64,000 nt of DNA from Clostridium_AW malenominatum. GTDB lineage: Bacteria > Bacillota > Clostridia > Clostridiales > Clostridiaceae. The notes under the pieces are model-generated. The model ran no database searches and was not told the DNA's origin. It saw nothing but the letters and a program-made list of their open reading frames with translations. The number at the start of each line of letters is the position of its first letter. The stretch's first letter is position 1. The stretch spans positions 930,001-994,000 of the forward strand of contig NZ_BAAACF010000001.1 of assembly GCF_039521365.1 (NCBI RefSeq), in the 5' to 3' direction. The position numbers and the translations under genes were made by a program. Positions 8,470 to 16,645 of the stretch are shown here, piece after piece.

Positions 8470-9438
8470 TTAAACAGGGAACACAATGCTTCCAAGAAAG
8501 ATTGGCTTCCTAGTATGAATATAATCCCAAAGACTTACCTTTATGATTTGATTGTTTTCATAGGTTTTAAAGAAATACTCACATGTATTAGTGTTTATAA
8601 AAGCAACATATTTCGTGTAATCATCAGTTCCTCTATCAGTTAATACAATTCCCTTAGGAATAAAAACGCTATTCATAATATGAAAGCATGTCATAAGTGC
8701 TTCTGATCTATTTTCAGGAACTGGCACATGTGTTTTTAGAAATGCTGTGCGAACGAAACGCTCTGGAGATGTGAAGCCACCAGGGAGACCTAGGGTTCCT
8801 GCACCTTGACCAAAAGGAGTTAATGATACGTTTTCCCAGTAAACTTCATTTTGTTGACTAGTTGATACATTCATATAATTTCTTAGATTGGTCATATGCC
8901 AATTAAAATCAGGACTATTGGCCATAACTCCTATAGGATTATCAATTACTTCAAGACCTCGTTTTGTTTGCTCAATAACAACAGATTTCCCACTTCTATC
9001 CGTAGCAATCCAATGCAAAGGAGCAGCTGTTTTGGTAACGGGGTCTTCTATACCCATTATGCGAATGTTTTTTAATAAGTCTCTTAAATCATCCACGGAA
9101 CCACAACGTCCTAAAATATAATGTAGAAAATCTAGAGAGGCAATCTGTTCCTTACCACTTGTCGGTAAATCATAATAAGCATAACCTGCGAAGTACAAGA
9201 CGGCAGCAGCAAATCCACGTTCATTAACGCCATCAAAAAAACCCAGCATTCCATCGGTTTCTTGACCAATGGAGATAAAGCTATAGTTATCAATATATTT
9301 TTTTCTTGTTGCAAGGCTATACCATTCATAATTTTTTGGTATTACATAAACTCCAGGTTCAATGGGATGGGAAAAATCCATGGTTCTTCCAAAGAAGTTT
9401 TCCTCTTGCATAGTTTGAAATGTAATAGCAGTACACAT
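8470..9438 (-). CDS. Choloylglycine hydrolase family amidase (bile salt hydrolase/penicillin V acylase-like)
   Basis: This 322-residue enzyme belongs to the N-terminal-nucleophile Ntn hydrolases that cleave linear amides. Removal of Met1 exposes Cys2 (MCTAIT), and Arg18, Asp21, Asn174 (in ANSPDF) and Arg227 (in SPERF) match the conserved catalytic set of bile salt hydrolases, as does NERG at 72-75. TGGAGG lies about ten bases before ATG 9438. No signal peptide is seen, so it is probably cytoplasmic. Bile salt, penicillin V or N-acyl signal molecules are possible substrates; sequence alone does not decide. It is a single-gene unit, divergent from the exporter operon. Confidence 0.9.
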   Translation of the reverse strand: MCTAITFQTMQEENFFGRTMDFSHPIEPGVYVIPKNYEWYSLATRKKYIDNYSFISIGQETDGMLGFFDGVNERGFAAAVLYFAGYAYYDLPTSGKEQIASLDFLHYILGRCGSVDDLRDLLKNIRIMGIEDPVTKTAAPLHWIATDRSGKSVVIEQTKRGLEVIDNPIGVMANSPDFNWHMTNLRNYMNVSTSQQNEVYWENVSLTPFGQGAGTLGLPGGFTSPERFVRTAFLKTHVPVPENRSEALMTCFHIMNSVFIPKGIVLTDRGTDDYTKYVAFINTNTCEYFFKTYENNQIIKVSLWDYIHTRKPIFLGSIVFPV

Positions 9439-9647
9439 ACTATAAAGCCTCCAATATTATACATATTATAGTTATAATGTATGTTCTCGCAATAAATAAG
9501 GTGAGCTTTTCTTTTTTGTAATTAGCCTACACTATGGAAATCATTCCACCTAACTTTTCAATGGCAAATACTTATAGGAATTATCTCAAGGGCAGGCTCA
9601 GGAATGTCTATTATAAAGTCACTTGGTATTAAATTATATTTTCCTCC

Positions 9648-9676
9648 TTGTAATTTAACTTGGTTAGTGGTATAGT
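9648..9676 (+). promoter_or_regulatory. Promoter of YtrA-type exporter operon
   Basis: TTGTAA at 9648-9653 and TATAGT at 9671-9676 are separated by exactly 17 bases. The operator at 9673-9698 overlaps the -10 element and the expected start of transcription. Confidence 0.75.
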
Positions 9677-9698
9677 TAGTTATATAAGTAACTAACTA
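9673..9698. promoter_or_regulatory. Operator palindrome, probable site of the YtrA-type GntR regulator
   Basis: TAGTTAGTTA and TAACTAACTA are perfect 10-base arms around a TATAAG spacer. The position over the -10 and start site is what a repressor would need. The only transcription factor in this operon is the GntR protein at 11207, so autoregulation is the simplest reading. Confidence 0.7.
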
Positions 9699-9709
9699 AA
9701 AATTGGAGG
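9685..9709 (+). repeat. 25-base direct repeat, copy 2
   Basis: Identical to 8148-8172. Here the repeat is in its apparent native setting: the right arm of the operator plus the ribosome site of the gene at 9719. Confidence 0.85.
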
Positions 9710-9718
9710 GAAAGTTAT

Positions 9719-10450
9719 ATGTATAAAGAAGTCTGGAAGGAATATAGGAAAGGATTCAAATTTCTGATACCATTTATTTTAGTACTGGTGTTATTTGAAA
9801 GTGTAACTGATAACTTTAGTTTTAGCCCAATTAACTTTTTCGGAGGAAGTTTCTCAGCCTTTAAGGATGCAGCGGTAAATAATTTGGGGCAGGTTTCCAT
9901 TGGTTTATTACTAGGTTCATTATTTTACCCCTTTTTAATGGTGGTTATGAAAGTATTAGTAAATGAAGGAAAGGTAAACTATAGGGAAAGCTTAAAAGAA
10001 AGCACAGGCCTTTATTTAAGGTATTTAGCATTGAATATAGTTACTTCAGCTATATTAATAGGCATAATGCTTTTAGGATTTTTGCCTATAGTAATGCCCC
10101 TTGCCCTTATTTTATTAACCTTGGTTAATGCGCTTCTAATTCCATGTAGTGCATATTTAATATACTATCATGCAAGTATAAAAGAAGCTTTAAAAAAAGG
10201 AATGTTAATAGGTAAAAAATATTTTTCAGAAATATTTTTATTAAGTATTTCAATGATTATTATAGGAACTATTATATTAGGTATAATGTCAGGTATAATG
10301 TCATTAGCCAATATTGATATAAAAACTAATCCCGCAGGCAATGTGCTTATAAATCTTATAAATGTAATTATAATGACCTATTTATACATGTATATAGTGG
10401 CTATTTGTAAAAGAGAAGAGGAAATACAAGGGAAAATACTAAGCTATTAA
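9719..10450 (+). CDS. Multi-pass membrane protein, first gene of YtrA-type operon
   Basis: The product is 243 residues with about six hydrophobic segments, no conserved catalytic motif that I can see, and a basic C-terminal tail. The layout (long helices, an IKEALKKGMLIGKKYF linker) resembles YciC/DUF975-type membrane proteins. TTGGAGGG precedes ATG 9719. It opens an operon with a GntR regulator and an ABC exporter, so a role in envelope stress or export is inferred only from context. Confidence 0.75.
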   Translation: MYKEVWKEYRKGFKFLIPFILVLVLFESVTDNFSFSPINFFGGSFSAFKDAAVNNLGQVSIGLLLGSLFYPFLMVVMKVLVNEGKVNYRESLKESTGLYLRYLALNIVTSAILIGIMLLGFLPIVMPLALILLTLVNALLIPCSAYLIYYHASIKEALKKGMLIGKKYFSEIFLLSISMIIIGTIILGIMSGIMSLANIDIKTNPAGNVLINLINVIIMTYLYMYIVAICKREEEIQGKILSY

Positions 10451-10463
10451 TTCCTTAAAACTA

Positions 10464-10481
10464 TGGGAGGGATAGCCCTCC
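10464..10481 (+). terminator. GC-rich intercistronic hairpin
   Basis: GGGAGGG and CCCTCCC form a perfect 7-bp stem with an ATAG loop, 13 bases after the preceding stop. No T-run follows, so it is more likely an attenuator or mRNA-processing hairpin than a full terminator. It could lower expression of downstream genes relative to the first. Confidence 0.55.
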
Positions 10482-10519
10482 CAGTACATATGAAAATTCA
10501 TAAAAAGAGGTGGGGATTG

Positions 10520-11188
10520 GTGAGGTTTAAGGCTCTAATAAGTATGGCGCTAGCTGATACTAAAATGATATTAGGAATTCTGTTCATGTTGATTAATATG
10601 TTCTTTCTTTCCACAACGTTGACAACTAAAGTAAGATTTGTAGGTCAAGATTCTATTTTTAGTGTTTTTAACTTGATATTTTTCTTTGTTATAACTGCCT
10701 ATTTCAGCGGATGTTTTATTATAAACTTTCGTTATTACACTCCTTTAGGATTTACAAGAAAGGAATTAATAAACAATCTATATTTAATTTATGGAGTTAT
10801 AGTTTTAATAATTTCCTTTTTCGCAATTATCCATTTAAACTCTACGGTGGGGAATGGAGAGAAATTTTTGTTTTTTTCAAAAGAGATGGAAAAGGTAGGG
10901 GTATTATCGTCACTATTAGTTTTTATAAATTCCTTTATAATGCTATATTTTATATGTTCTTTAACGATTATTTTCCATATACATTCTAATAAGAAAGTTG
11001 CCATTTTTATATTGATATTTAACGCAGCTATATATTTTGATAAGACAGGTATAGTAATTAAGATTTTTCAATTCTTAACTAAGAATATACTTATTAACTT
11101 ACCAATGAATAGCTTTCTATTGCTTGTTATAAATTACTTTTCCTATAAAGTTTCTTTAAATAAAATTACGAAAATTGATATTTTATAA
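10520..11188 (+). CDS. ABC exporter membrane subunit (YtrC/D-like), putative
   Basis: The product is about 222 residues with around six hydrophobic segments and no soluble domain. The block YYTPLGFTRKELINNLYLIYG resembles the intracellular loop of ABC-2 permeases of YtrC/D or bacteriocin-export type. I chose GTG 10520, which follows AGAGGTGGGG at 10506-10515; the in-frame ATG at 10463 overlaps a hairpin and has no ribosome site. It is 18 bases from the regulator gene. Confidence 0.7.
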   Translation: MRFKALISMALADTKMILGILFMLINMFFLSTTLTTKVRFVGQDSIFSVFNLIFFFVITAYFSGCFIINFRYYTPLGFTRKELINNLYLIYGVIVLIISFFAIIHLNSTVGNGEKFLFFSKEMEKVGVLSSLLVFINSFIMLYFICSLTIIFHIHSNKKVAIFILIFNAAIYFDKTGIVIKIFQFLTKNILINLPMNSFLLLVINYFSYKVSLNKITKIDIL

Positions 11189-11206
11189 GATAGAGGTGGT
11201 AAGTAT

Positions 11207-11584
11207 TTGAGAATTATTTTAGATGACTCAAAGCCTATATATATTCAAATAGCAGAAGCTATAGAGGATGATATTTTAAATGACTTTATTAAAGAGGATG
11301 AACAGGTTATGTCTACAAATCAATTTTCTCAAGTTTATGGAATAAATCCTGCTACCTCAAGAAAGGGCATAAGCATTTTAGCGGATGAAGGAGTACTCTA
11401 TAAAAGAAGGGGAATTGGAATGTTCGTAAAACCTGGGGCTAAGGAATATATTAAAGAAAAGAGAAGGAAAACATATTTTGATGATTATATAATAAGCGCT
11501 ATAAAGGAAGGGGAAAAAATTGGGGTTTCCACTGATGAAATAGTAAAAATGATACAGGCATGGGGAGGGGAAAATGAAAAATAA
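11207..11584 (+). CDS. GntR-family regulator, YtrA subfamily
   Basis: This 125-residue DNA-binding protein has an N-terminal winged helix (PIYIQIAEAIEDDILNDFIK, then a recognition helix around NPATSRKGISIL) and only a short C-terminal tail, the size and shape of YtrA-type regulators. These proteins normally repress their own ABC-transporter operon until an envelope-active compound is present. TTG 11207 follows AGAGGTGG. It probably binds the palindrome at 9673-9698. Its end overlaps the next gene by 11 bases. Confidence 0.88.
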   Translation: MRIILDDSKPIYIQIAEAIEDDILNDFIKEDEQVMSTNQFSQVYGINPATSRKGISILADEGVLYKRRGIGMFVKPGAKEYIKEKRRKTYFDDYIISAIKEGEKIGVSTDEIVKMIQAWGGENEK

Positions 11585-12194
11585 ATTAGAAATTTTATTG
11601 TTTAAAATCAAGGTTGGTAGTAAAGTAAGTTTACCATTAGTGATTTTTGTCATACTCTATCCATTTCTTTTATTTTTAAGAAGTGGTCAGCCACCAGGAC
11701 AGCAAAGTGTACCAGTAGGAACTATAACTTTATTAATGGCTGTACTATTTTTTCAAAACGTTAAATTTCTAGAAACCTTTTTAAGATTTGGGGGAAGTAG
11801 AATTAGATATTTTAAATACAGATTAAGTGAAGCTTTTATAACTTCCTTGGCTTTCATAGTGTTACTTTGGATATATTATTATTTTATTATGAGAGAAGAT
11901 ATAAATTTTAATATTATGATAAAGCTATCTATCTATTATTTTGTTTATATTTTTCTTTGTTTTAGCACGAAGATTTTTGCAGAGATAGTTAATAAAAGTC
12001 AGTATTTAGCTATTAGCTATTCAATGATATTCTTTTATGCAATACTTTTCCTAAGATATGGAATTTGGCTCCTTGTAAGTAGTATAGATACTATTATGTT
12101 GAATTTTAATCAGGCTATCCTGTGGGAGCTGATAATTATTATTTTCAATATATGGATGAGCTATATTGCACTAAAAACTATTGAAGTACATTAA
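11574..12194 (+). CDS. Membrane protein of YtrA-type operon
   Basis: The product is 206 residues with about six hydrophobic segments and no recognised motif. It overlaps the regulator gene and uses the site GGGAGGGG. By position it is probably one of two or three permease subunits that pair with the ATPase at 12211. A block around FGGSRIRYFKYRLSEAF may be the coupling loop. Confidence 0.7.
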   Translation: MKNKLEILLFKIKVGSKVSLPLVIFVILYPFLLFLRSGQPPGQQSVPVGTITLLMAVLFFQNVKFLETFLRFGGSRIRYFKYRLSEAFITSLAFIVLLWIYYYFIMREDINFNIMIKLSIYYFVYIFLCFSTKIFAEIVNKSQYLAISYSMIFFYAILFLRYGIWLLVSSIDTIMLNFNQAILWELIIIIFNIWMSYIALKTIEVH

Positions 12195-12210
12195 GTTAGG
12201 GGGAATTAAG

Positions 12211-13119
12211 ATGGATTTAGCAGTAAGAATTAGAGATTTAAATAAAAGTTTTGGTAGAAAGAAGATATTGAATAATTTTTCAGTAGATATAGAAGAAAAT
12301 AAAATATACGGTTTGGTTGGAAAAAATGGAGCTGGTAAAACCACTCTTTTAAAAATAATTAGTTGTTTATACGTAAGAAGCTCTGGAGCAGTAGAAGTTT
12401 TTGGTGAAGATCCCTTTGAAAATGAAAATATTTTATCTAAAATGTGTATGGTAAGTGACGGAGACATATTTATGCCCGGAATGAGTAGCTTTGAAATATT
12501 TAAAATGGGAAAAATATTTTATCCTAACTGGGATGAGGATTTTAAAGAAGAGCTAGTAGAGGAGTTTGCTTTAGATATCTCAACACAATATTCCTCATTA
12601 TCCAAAGGGATGAAAAATGTGGTAAATATCATAGTTGGTTTAGCATCAAGAGCTCCTTTAACTATTTTTGATGAACCCTATTCAGGCTTAGATCCTACTA
12701 ATAGGGATATATTTTATAGGGTGTTACTAACGGATTACGAAGAGAATCCAAGAACTATAATATTTTCTACCCATTATTTAGAGGAGTTTGGAAAGCTCTT
12801 TGAAAAGCTAATTATAGTGGATAAGGGGAAACTTTTATTATGTGAAGAAGTGGATGAATTAAAAGAAAGAGCCTTATATTTAACGGGAGTAAAAGGAAGC
12901 TCTGATAAAATTATAGAAAGATTTAATGTTTTAAATGTAGAAAGAGTCGGAGGAGTGGAGGTAATATCCATATTTCAAAAGCTAAATAGTAAGGAAAAAC
13001 AGGAGTTAATAAAAGAGGGCTTTTCCATTGATAATATGCCAATACAAAAATTATTCATTAATTTAACTTCTAGCAAGAGGGTGGAGAGCCATGGACAAGA
13101 AAATAAAAACATTATTTAA
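12211..13119 (+). CDS. ABC transporter ATPase (YtrB-like)
   Basis: The product is about 302 residues and powers the exporter. Walker A is GKNGAGKTT (about residues 31-39), the signature is LSKGM, Walker B is LTIFDEPYSGLDP, and the H-loop is IFSTHYLEE. These wordings match the YtrB/BcrA-like exporter ATPases. A C-terminal domain of about 80 residues follows. ATG 12211 has AGGGGG at 12198-12203; the TTG at 12181 lies inside the preceding gene. The end overlaps the next gene by 29 bases, implying translational coupling. Confidence 0.9.
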   Translation: MDLAVRIRDLNKSFGRKKILNNFSVDIEENKIYGLVGKNGAGKTTLLKIISCLYVRSSGAVEVFGEDPFENENILSKMCMVSDGDIFMPGMSSFEIFKMGKIFYPNWDEDFKEELVEEFALDISTQYSSLSKGMKNVVNIIVGLASRAPLTIFDEPYSGLDPTNRDIFYRVLLTDYEENPRTIIFSTHYLEEFGKLFEKLIIVDKGKLLLCEEVDELKERALYLTGVKGSSDKIIERFNVLNVERVGGVEVISIFQKLNSKEKQELIKEGFSIDNMPIQKLFINLTSSKRVESHGQENKNII

Positions 13120-13771
13120 AACTATATATTTAAATGATAATTTAATAGCATTTTTATTAGTTATTTCACTGATGTCCTTTTTTACAGCTGCATTCTTTCC
13201 TTATAGCATGGAAGAAGAAGTTAATAAAAGAGCACTATATTTTGGTATGGCCTTTGCTAGCATATATTTTTGCTATCCTGCCGAAGAAATAAAATTTAAG
13301 GAAGCAGGCTATTTTGTAAGATTTGGAGTTAGGAGAAAGGATTATATTATCAATGCTCTTTTAATAGAAAACCTAATAAGTATTACATTTTCAGTCAGCA
13401 CTTCCATATTCGCTTTCATACTATGTGATTATAGTACCTTTGGTTATATAGGTTTCGAAATAAACAAAAATATGGTTGGATTTATTAAATTAATATTAGT
13501 AAATCACATATACTTTAGTTTCGTAATGAGTATTGGGAAGATTGTATTTATTATCATATCTATCATTGTAGATAAGTATATTTCAAAATGGATTAAAGGT
13601 TTTTCAGGAACGGCAATTATATATCTTATGGGAAGTTTATTATTTAATATGAAAATTAATGTGGATATAATCCATGTTAGTCAAGTTTATAAAATAATAC
13701 TAGCTCTAATTCTAGTGGTTGTAACTAATTACTTGAATTATAAGGCTTGGTTAAAAAGGGATGTTAACTGA
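13091..13771 (+). CDS. ABC exporter membrane subunit, last gene of YtrA-type operon
   Basis: The product is 226 residues with about six hydrophobic segments. The loop FVRFGVRRKDYIINALLIENL resembles the cytoplasmic coupling loop seen in the other membrane proteins of this operon. It starts inside the ATPase gene (AGAGGGTGGAG before ATG 13091). I infer that it forms the pore with the products at 10520 and 11574. Confidence 0.72.
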   Translation: MDKKIKTLFKTIYLNDNLIAFLLVISLMSFFTAAFFPYSMEEEVNKRALYFGMAFASIYFCYPAEEIKFKEAGYFVRFGVRRKDYIINALLIENLISITFSVSTSIFAFILCDYSTFGYIGFEINKNMVGFIKLILVNHIYFSFVMSIGKIVFIIISIIVDKYISKWIKGFSGTAIIYLMGSLLFNMKINVDIIHVSQVYKIILALILVVVTNYLNYKAWLKRDVN

Positions 13772-13787
13772 TTATAGAAAAAACAAT

Positions 13788-13816
13788 TTGCAAGTATTTT
13801 TTATTTATGATATACT
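13788..13816 (+). promoter_or_regulatory. Promoter for leader RNA and UPF0316 gene
   Basis: TTGCAA at 13788-13793 and TATACT at 13811-13816 have a 17-base spacer. Transcription would start near 13823, giving a leader of about 240 bases. Confidence 0.7.
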
Positions 13817-13822
13817 TAATAA

Positions 13823-14015
13823 GTTAGTCTTAAAATAAATAAAAAATACTTTTCATTTTATCTCTAGAACTTGTAAGAAATTATAAGTTTTCAAATTATC
13901 TAATCATGAAAGTAAATTTATTCGATTCTTGAATTTTCAATATAGATTATTAAAACGAACAGAGTTTTTGAAAATACTGATTATTTGCTAACATGCTACT
14001 ATGTTAGCTTTTTTT
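13823..14015 (+). ncRNA. Structured leader ending in a terminator; candidate cis-regulatory RNA
   Basis: The leader contains a hairpin with a GAAA tetraloop (AACTTGTAA at 13868-13876 pairs with TTATAAGTT at 13881-13889), a nested stem (TTTTCA with TGAAAA, enclosing AAAAC with GTTTT), and then a strong terminator before the gene. No known riboswitch consensus is recognised. It is either a leader with an attenuator or merely a spacer with the preceding operon's terminator. Confidence 0.4.
13987..14015 (+). terminator. Rho-independent terminator before UPF0316 gene
   Basis: GCTAACAT and ATGTTAGC form a perfect 8-bp stem with a GCTACT loop, followed by seven T. It lies 215 bases after the exporter operon and only 46 bases before the next start, downstream of a good promoter. 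Confidence 0.85.
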
Positions 14016-14060
14016 ATTGAGTAACAAATTAAAAATTAAAAATTAAAAGGAGGTGTCATA

Positions 14061-14645
14061 ATGACACAAAACTTAATATTAACACTTTTGGGATTGTTTT
14101 TGGTAACGGCATTTACCAATGTTTTGGCAACGCTAAAGAGCATATTGATGGCAAAGAGAATTATGAATCCAGTATATGTTTTAGTATTTGCAGATTCTAT
14201 CATTTTTGCAACGGTAGTGGGTAAGGTGACTAGTTCGGAAGGAATTACCTTTGGAATTGCATATGCTTTGGGAAAAACCTTGGGAGTTTACATGGGTAAT
14301 AAAATCGAAGAACGACTTGCACTGGGTATTTTAGAAGTAGATGTGTTTTTAAATAATAAAGTTAAGATGATGGAAATATCAGAAAAACTTAGAGAAGAAG
14401 GTTACACAGTTAATGACTTTTTAGCAGGAGGAATAAATGGGGATAAAAGATACAAAATTGAGATTGTTATAGCGAGAAAAGAGTTTAAAGTACTTCTAGA
14501 TATTATGGATAAATGTGGTGTAACAGATCCAACTTTAAAGATTAAAAATCTTAACAAAGTAGAAGGTAAAATCACTGCAACAAGAGATATCAGAAAAGGA
14601 TCAGACTCTCCTGGAGGCTTGATACCAAATGTTAAATATAGCTAA
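14061..14645 (+). CDS. UPF0316 family membrane protein (DUF5698-DUF2179)
   Basis: The product is 194 residues. Three hydrophobic segments fill roughly the first 80 residues (DUF5698), and the rest is a cytoplasmic DUF2179 domain with KRYKIEIVIARKEF near residues 130-143. DUF2179 domains are thought to bind small ligands, but the function of the family is not established. GGAGGTG precedes ATG 14061. Transcription probably passes through the terminator at 13987, so expression may be conditional. Confidence 0.85.
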   Translation: MTQNLILTLLGLFLVTAFTNVLATLKSILMAKRIMNPVYVLVFADSIIFATVVGKVTSSEGITFGIAYALGKTLGVYMGNKIEERLALGILEVDVFLNNKVKMMEISEKLREEGYTVNDFLAGGINGDKRYKIEIVIARKEFKVLLDIMDKCGVTDPTLKIKNLNKVEGKITATRDIRKGSDSPGGLIPNVKYS

Positions 14646-14652
14646 AAATTTA

Positions 14653-14681
14653 TTGTTAAAAAAAGAAAAATGTGATATTAT
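14653..14681 (+). promoter_or_regulatory. Promoter of Rieske protein gene
   Basis: TTGTTA at 14653-14658 and TATTAT at 14676-14681 are 17 bases apart, about 95 bases before the start codon. Confidence 0.6.
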
Positions 14682-14774
14682 TTATTAATAACTAATATTT
14701 GTAGATAAGTATTATTTGCTGATATTCACCTTAGTGGAGGGTGTATTCATATAAATTGAAAGGGGCAAATAAAT

Positions 14775-15743
14775 ATGATATTAAATCAATGGTATTCAAT
14801 TTTACCTTCAAAGTCTATTAAAAAAAATCAAATTGTTGCGGTAAGAAGGTTAAACTTAGATCTTGCATTGTATAGAAGTGAAAATGGGGAGTTGGGCTGT
14901 GTTGTAGATCAATGTTCCCATAGAGGCGCTGCTCTTAGCTTGGGAAAGGTAAAGGGTGATTGTATTCAATGTCCATTCCATGCTCTGGAATTTGATAAAA
15001 ATGGAAAATGCACTTTTATTCCCGCCAATGGCAAATCTTCAACTGCAGATATGACTAGATACAATGTAAAAAAATATTTGGTAAAAGAAGCAAATGGTAT
15101 TATATATTTATGGTACGGTGATGAAGAAAAAGCCACAGAGTATCTACCGTTTTTCTATGATTATGTGGATAATTCTTATGCATATAGTGAAATTGAGGAT
15201 CATTGGAATTCACATTACTCTAGATGTATAGAAAATCAGCTAGATGTTGTTCACGTACCTTTTGTTCATTATAATACAATAGGAAGAGGAAATAAAACAC
15301 TTATAAACGGTCCTAAAGTGGAATATGAAAACAATATATTGAGAACCAGTGCAAACAATGAAGTAGATGAAGGACAAACTCCTAAGTCTCCTGAGGAATG
15401 CACCATAAAAAAGACCAACTTAAATTTTATGTTCCCTAATATATGGATGAATTATATTACGGAAAAAATAAAAGTTATTATATACTTTGCACCTGTAGAT
15501 GATGAGAACACAATATTATACATTAGGTTTTATTGTAAAATTTCCAAGATGAGGTTTATAAATAACATAATTGCATTTTTCGGTAAGTTTGCAAATAAAA
15601 TAATAGAAAGACAGGATAAAAAGGTAGTTATAACACAAAAACCAAAGGCATCTTCTCTAAAATCAGGTGAAAAGCTATTAGTTGGTGATGGACCAATTAT
15701 TATGTATAGGAAGATAAGAGAAGAACTGAAAAGTAAAGTATAA
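14775..15743 (+). CDS. Rieske [2Fe-2S] non-heme iron oxygenase-like protein
   Basis: The product is 322 residues. The Rieske cluster ligands are Cys47 and His49 (CSH) and Cys66 and His69 (CPFH), with a 16-residue gap. A second part holds the mononuclear iron motif NQLDVVHVPFVH with Asp157, His160 and His165. This two-domain layout matches oxygenase alpha subunits such as vanillate O-demethylase or pheophorbide-a-oxygenase-like enzymes. No reductase or ferredoxin partner is nearby. An oxygenase is surprising in an apparent anaerobe. A terminator follows, so it is monocistronic. Confidence 0.87.
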   Translation: MILNQWYSILPSKSIKKNQIVAVRRLNLDLALYRSENGELGCVVDQCSHRGAALSLGKVKGDCIQCPFHALEFDKNGKCTFIPANGKSSTADMTRYNVKKYLVKEANGIIYLWYGDEEKATEYLPFFYDYVDNSYAYSEIEDHWNSHYSRCIENQLDVVHVPFVHYNTIGRGNKTLINGPKVEYENNILRTSANNEVDEGQTPKSPEECTIKKTNLNFMFPNIWMNYITEKIKVIIYFAPVDDENTILYIRFYCKISKMRFINNIIAFFGKFANKIIERQDKKVVITQKPKASSLKSGEKLLVGDGPIIMYRKIREELKSKV

Positions 15744-15750
15744 TAAATAT

Positions 15751-15801
15751 AAATGCCATAGCAGATAGAATTAACATTCTTAAGCTATGGCATTTTTCTA
15801 T
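15751..15801 (+). terminator. Rho-independent terminator after Rieske gene (hairpin family member)
   Basis: AAATGCCATAGC and GCTATGGCATTT form a perfect 12-bp stem, extended inside by AGAAT/ATTCT, with a T-run at 15793-15797. About 41 of 51 bases match the element at 29035-29085, and the stems stay paired. Confidence 0.9.
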
Positions 15802-15884
15802 AAAATTTAAGAAAATTAAAGGAATAAAAACTTTGATATAGAAATAAATAATAATGGTATAAATAATATAAAAAGGAGTACATC

Positions 15885-16556
15885 ATGAGTATTTTAATAA
15901 GATTTAAAGAGATTATGTTAAGTAACATTAATGCATTATTAGATAAGGCTGAAGACCCAGAGAAAATGATAGACCAATGCTTAAGAAATCTTAATGGTGA
16001 CCTAGGTAAAGTGAAATCAGAAACTGCTTCTGTTATGGCAGAAGAACAAAGGGCAAAAAGAGCCTTAGATGAATGTACATCAGAAATTGATAAAATGCAA
16101 AAATATGCAATAAAAGCATTAGAAGCTAATAACGAAGATGATGCTAGAAAATTCTTAGAGAAAAAGTCTGAATTAGCAAAAAAAGAAACGGAATTAGGAG
16201 AAGCATATAATATAGCTTCCGCTAATGCTGCTCAAATGAGACAACTACACGACAAACTTGTTTCTGATATTGGAGAGTTAGAAGGACGTAGAGCCATGCT
16301 TAAAGGCAAGATGGCAGTAGCAAAGACTCAAGAAAGAATTAATAAAATTGGTTCATCAATGAACAGTGCTAATAAATCTATATCCGCCTTTGATAGGATG
16401 GAGGAAAAAGTAAACAAAGCTTTTGACGAAGCAAATGCAATGGCAGAACTAAATGCAGGTCCTAAAGATGATATAAAAGACTTAACTGCTAAATATGACA
16501 ATGATATAAACGTAGAGGATGAATTAGCTGCTCTTAAGGCAAAATTAAACAAGTAA
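15885..16556 (+). CDS. pspA: PspA/IM30 family membrane-stress protein
   Basis: This 223-residue protein is almost wholly helical with long coiled coils, typical of PspA, which coats damaged inner membranes and oligomerises. The N-terminus MSILIRFKEIMLSNINALLDKAEDPEKMI (shown here as family signature; its first 20 residues contain the amphipathic membrane-binding helix) and the block QERINKIGSSM fit the family. AAAAGGAG precedes ATG 15885. It heads a cluster with the gene order of Bacillus subtilis ydjF-ydjG-ydjH-ydjI, where the partner proteins are linked to PspA recruitment. A hairpin separates it from the rest and may set its level apart. Confidence 0.93.
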   Translation: MSILIRFKEIMLSNINALLDKAEDPEKMIDQCLRNLNGDLGKVKSETASVMAEEQRAKRALDECTSEIDKMQKYAIKALEANNEDDARKFLEKKSELAKKETELGEAYNIASANAAQMRQLHDKLVSDIGELEGRRAMLKGKMAVAKTQERINKIGSSMNSANKSISAFDRMEEKVNKAFDEANAMAELNAGPKDDIKDLTAKYDNDINVEDELAALKAKLNK

Positions 16557-16568
16557 TTGTGCCTTATG

Positions 16569-16602
16569 CATAAAAGCTGTAGCCAAAGCTACAGCTTTTA
16601 TG
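16569..16602 (+). terminator. Strong hairpin between pspA and ydjG-like gene
   Basis: CATAAAAGCTGTAGC and its exact complement form a 15-bp stem with a CAAA loop. The following tract is AT-rich with few consecutive T, so partial termination within the operon is likely. Confidence 0.8.
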
Positions 16603-16645
16603 ATAATAAAATATCTTCTTATCAATAATTAGAGGTGAAAAATTT

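Noticed and set aside
9526..9674. Short frame upstream of the exporter operon that could be a decayed gene tail
   Set aside because: About 48 codons ending at the promoter, no start or recognisable domain. I could not connect it to any family.
10463..10519. Upstream ATG for the membrane protein at 10520
   Set aside because: The ATG overlaps a stable hairpin and lacks a ribosome site, whereas GTG 10520 has AGAGGTGGGG.
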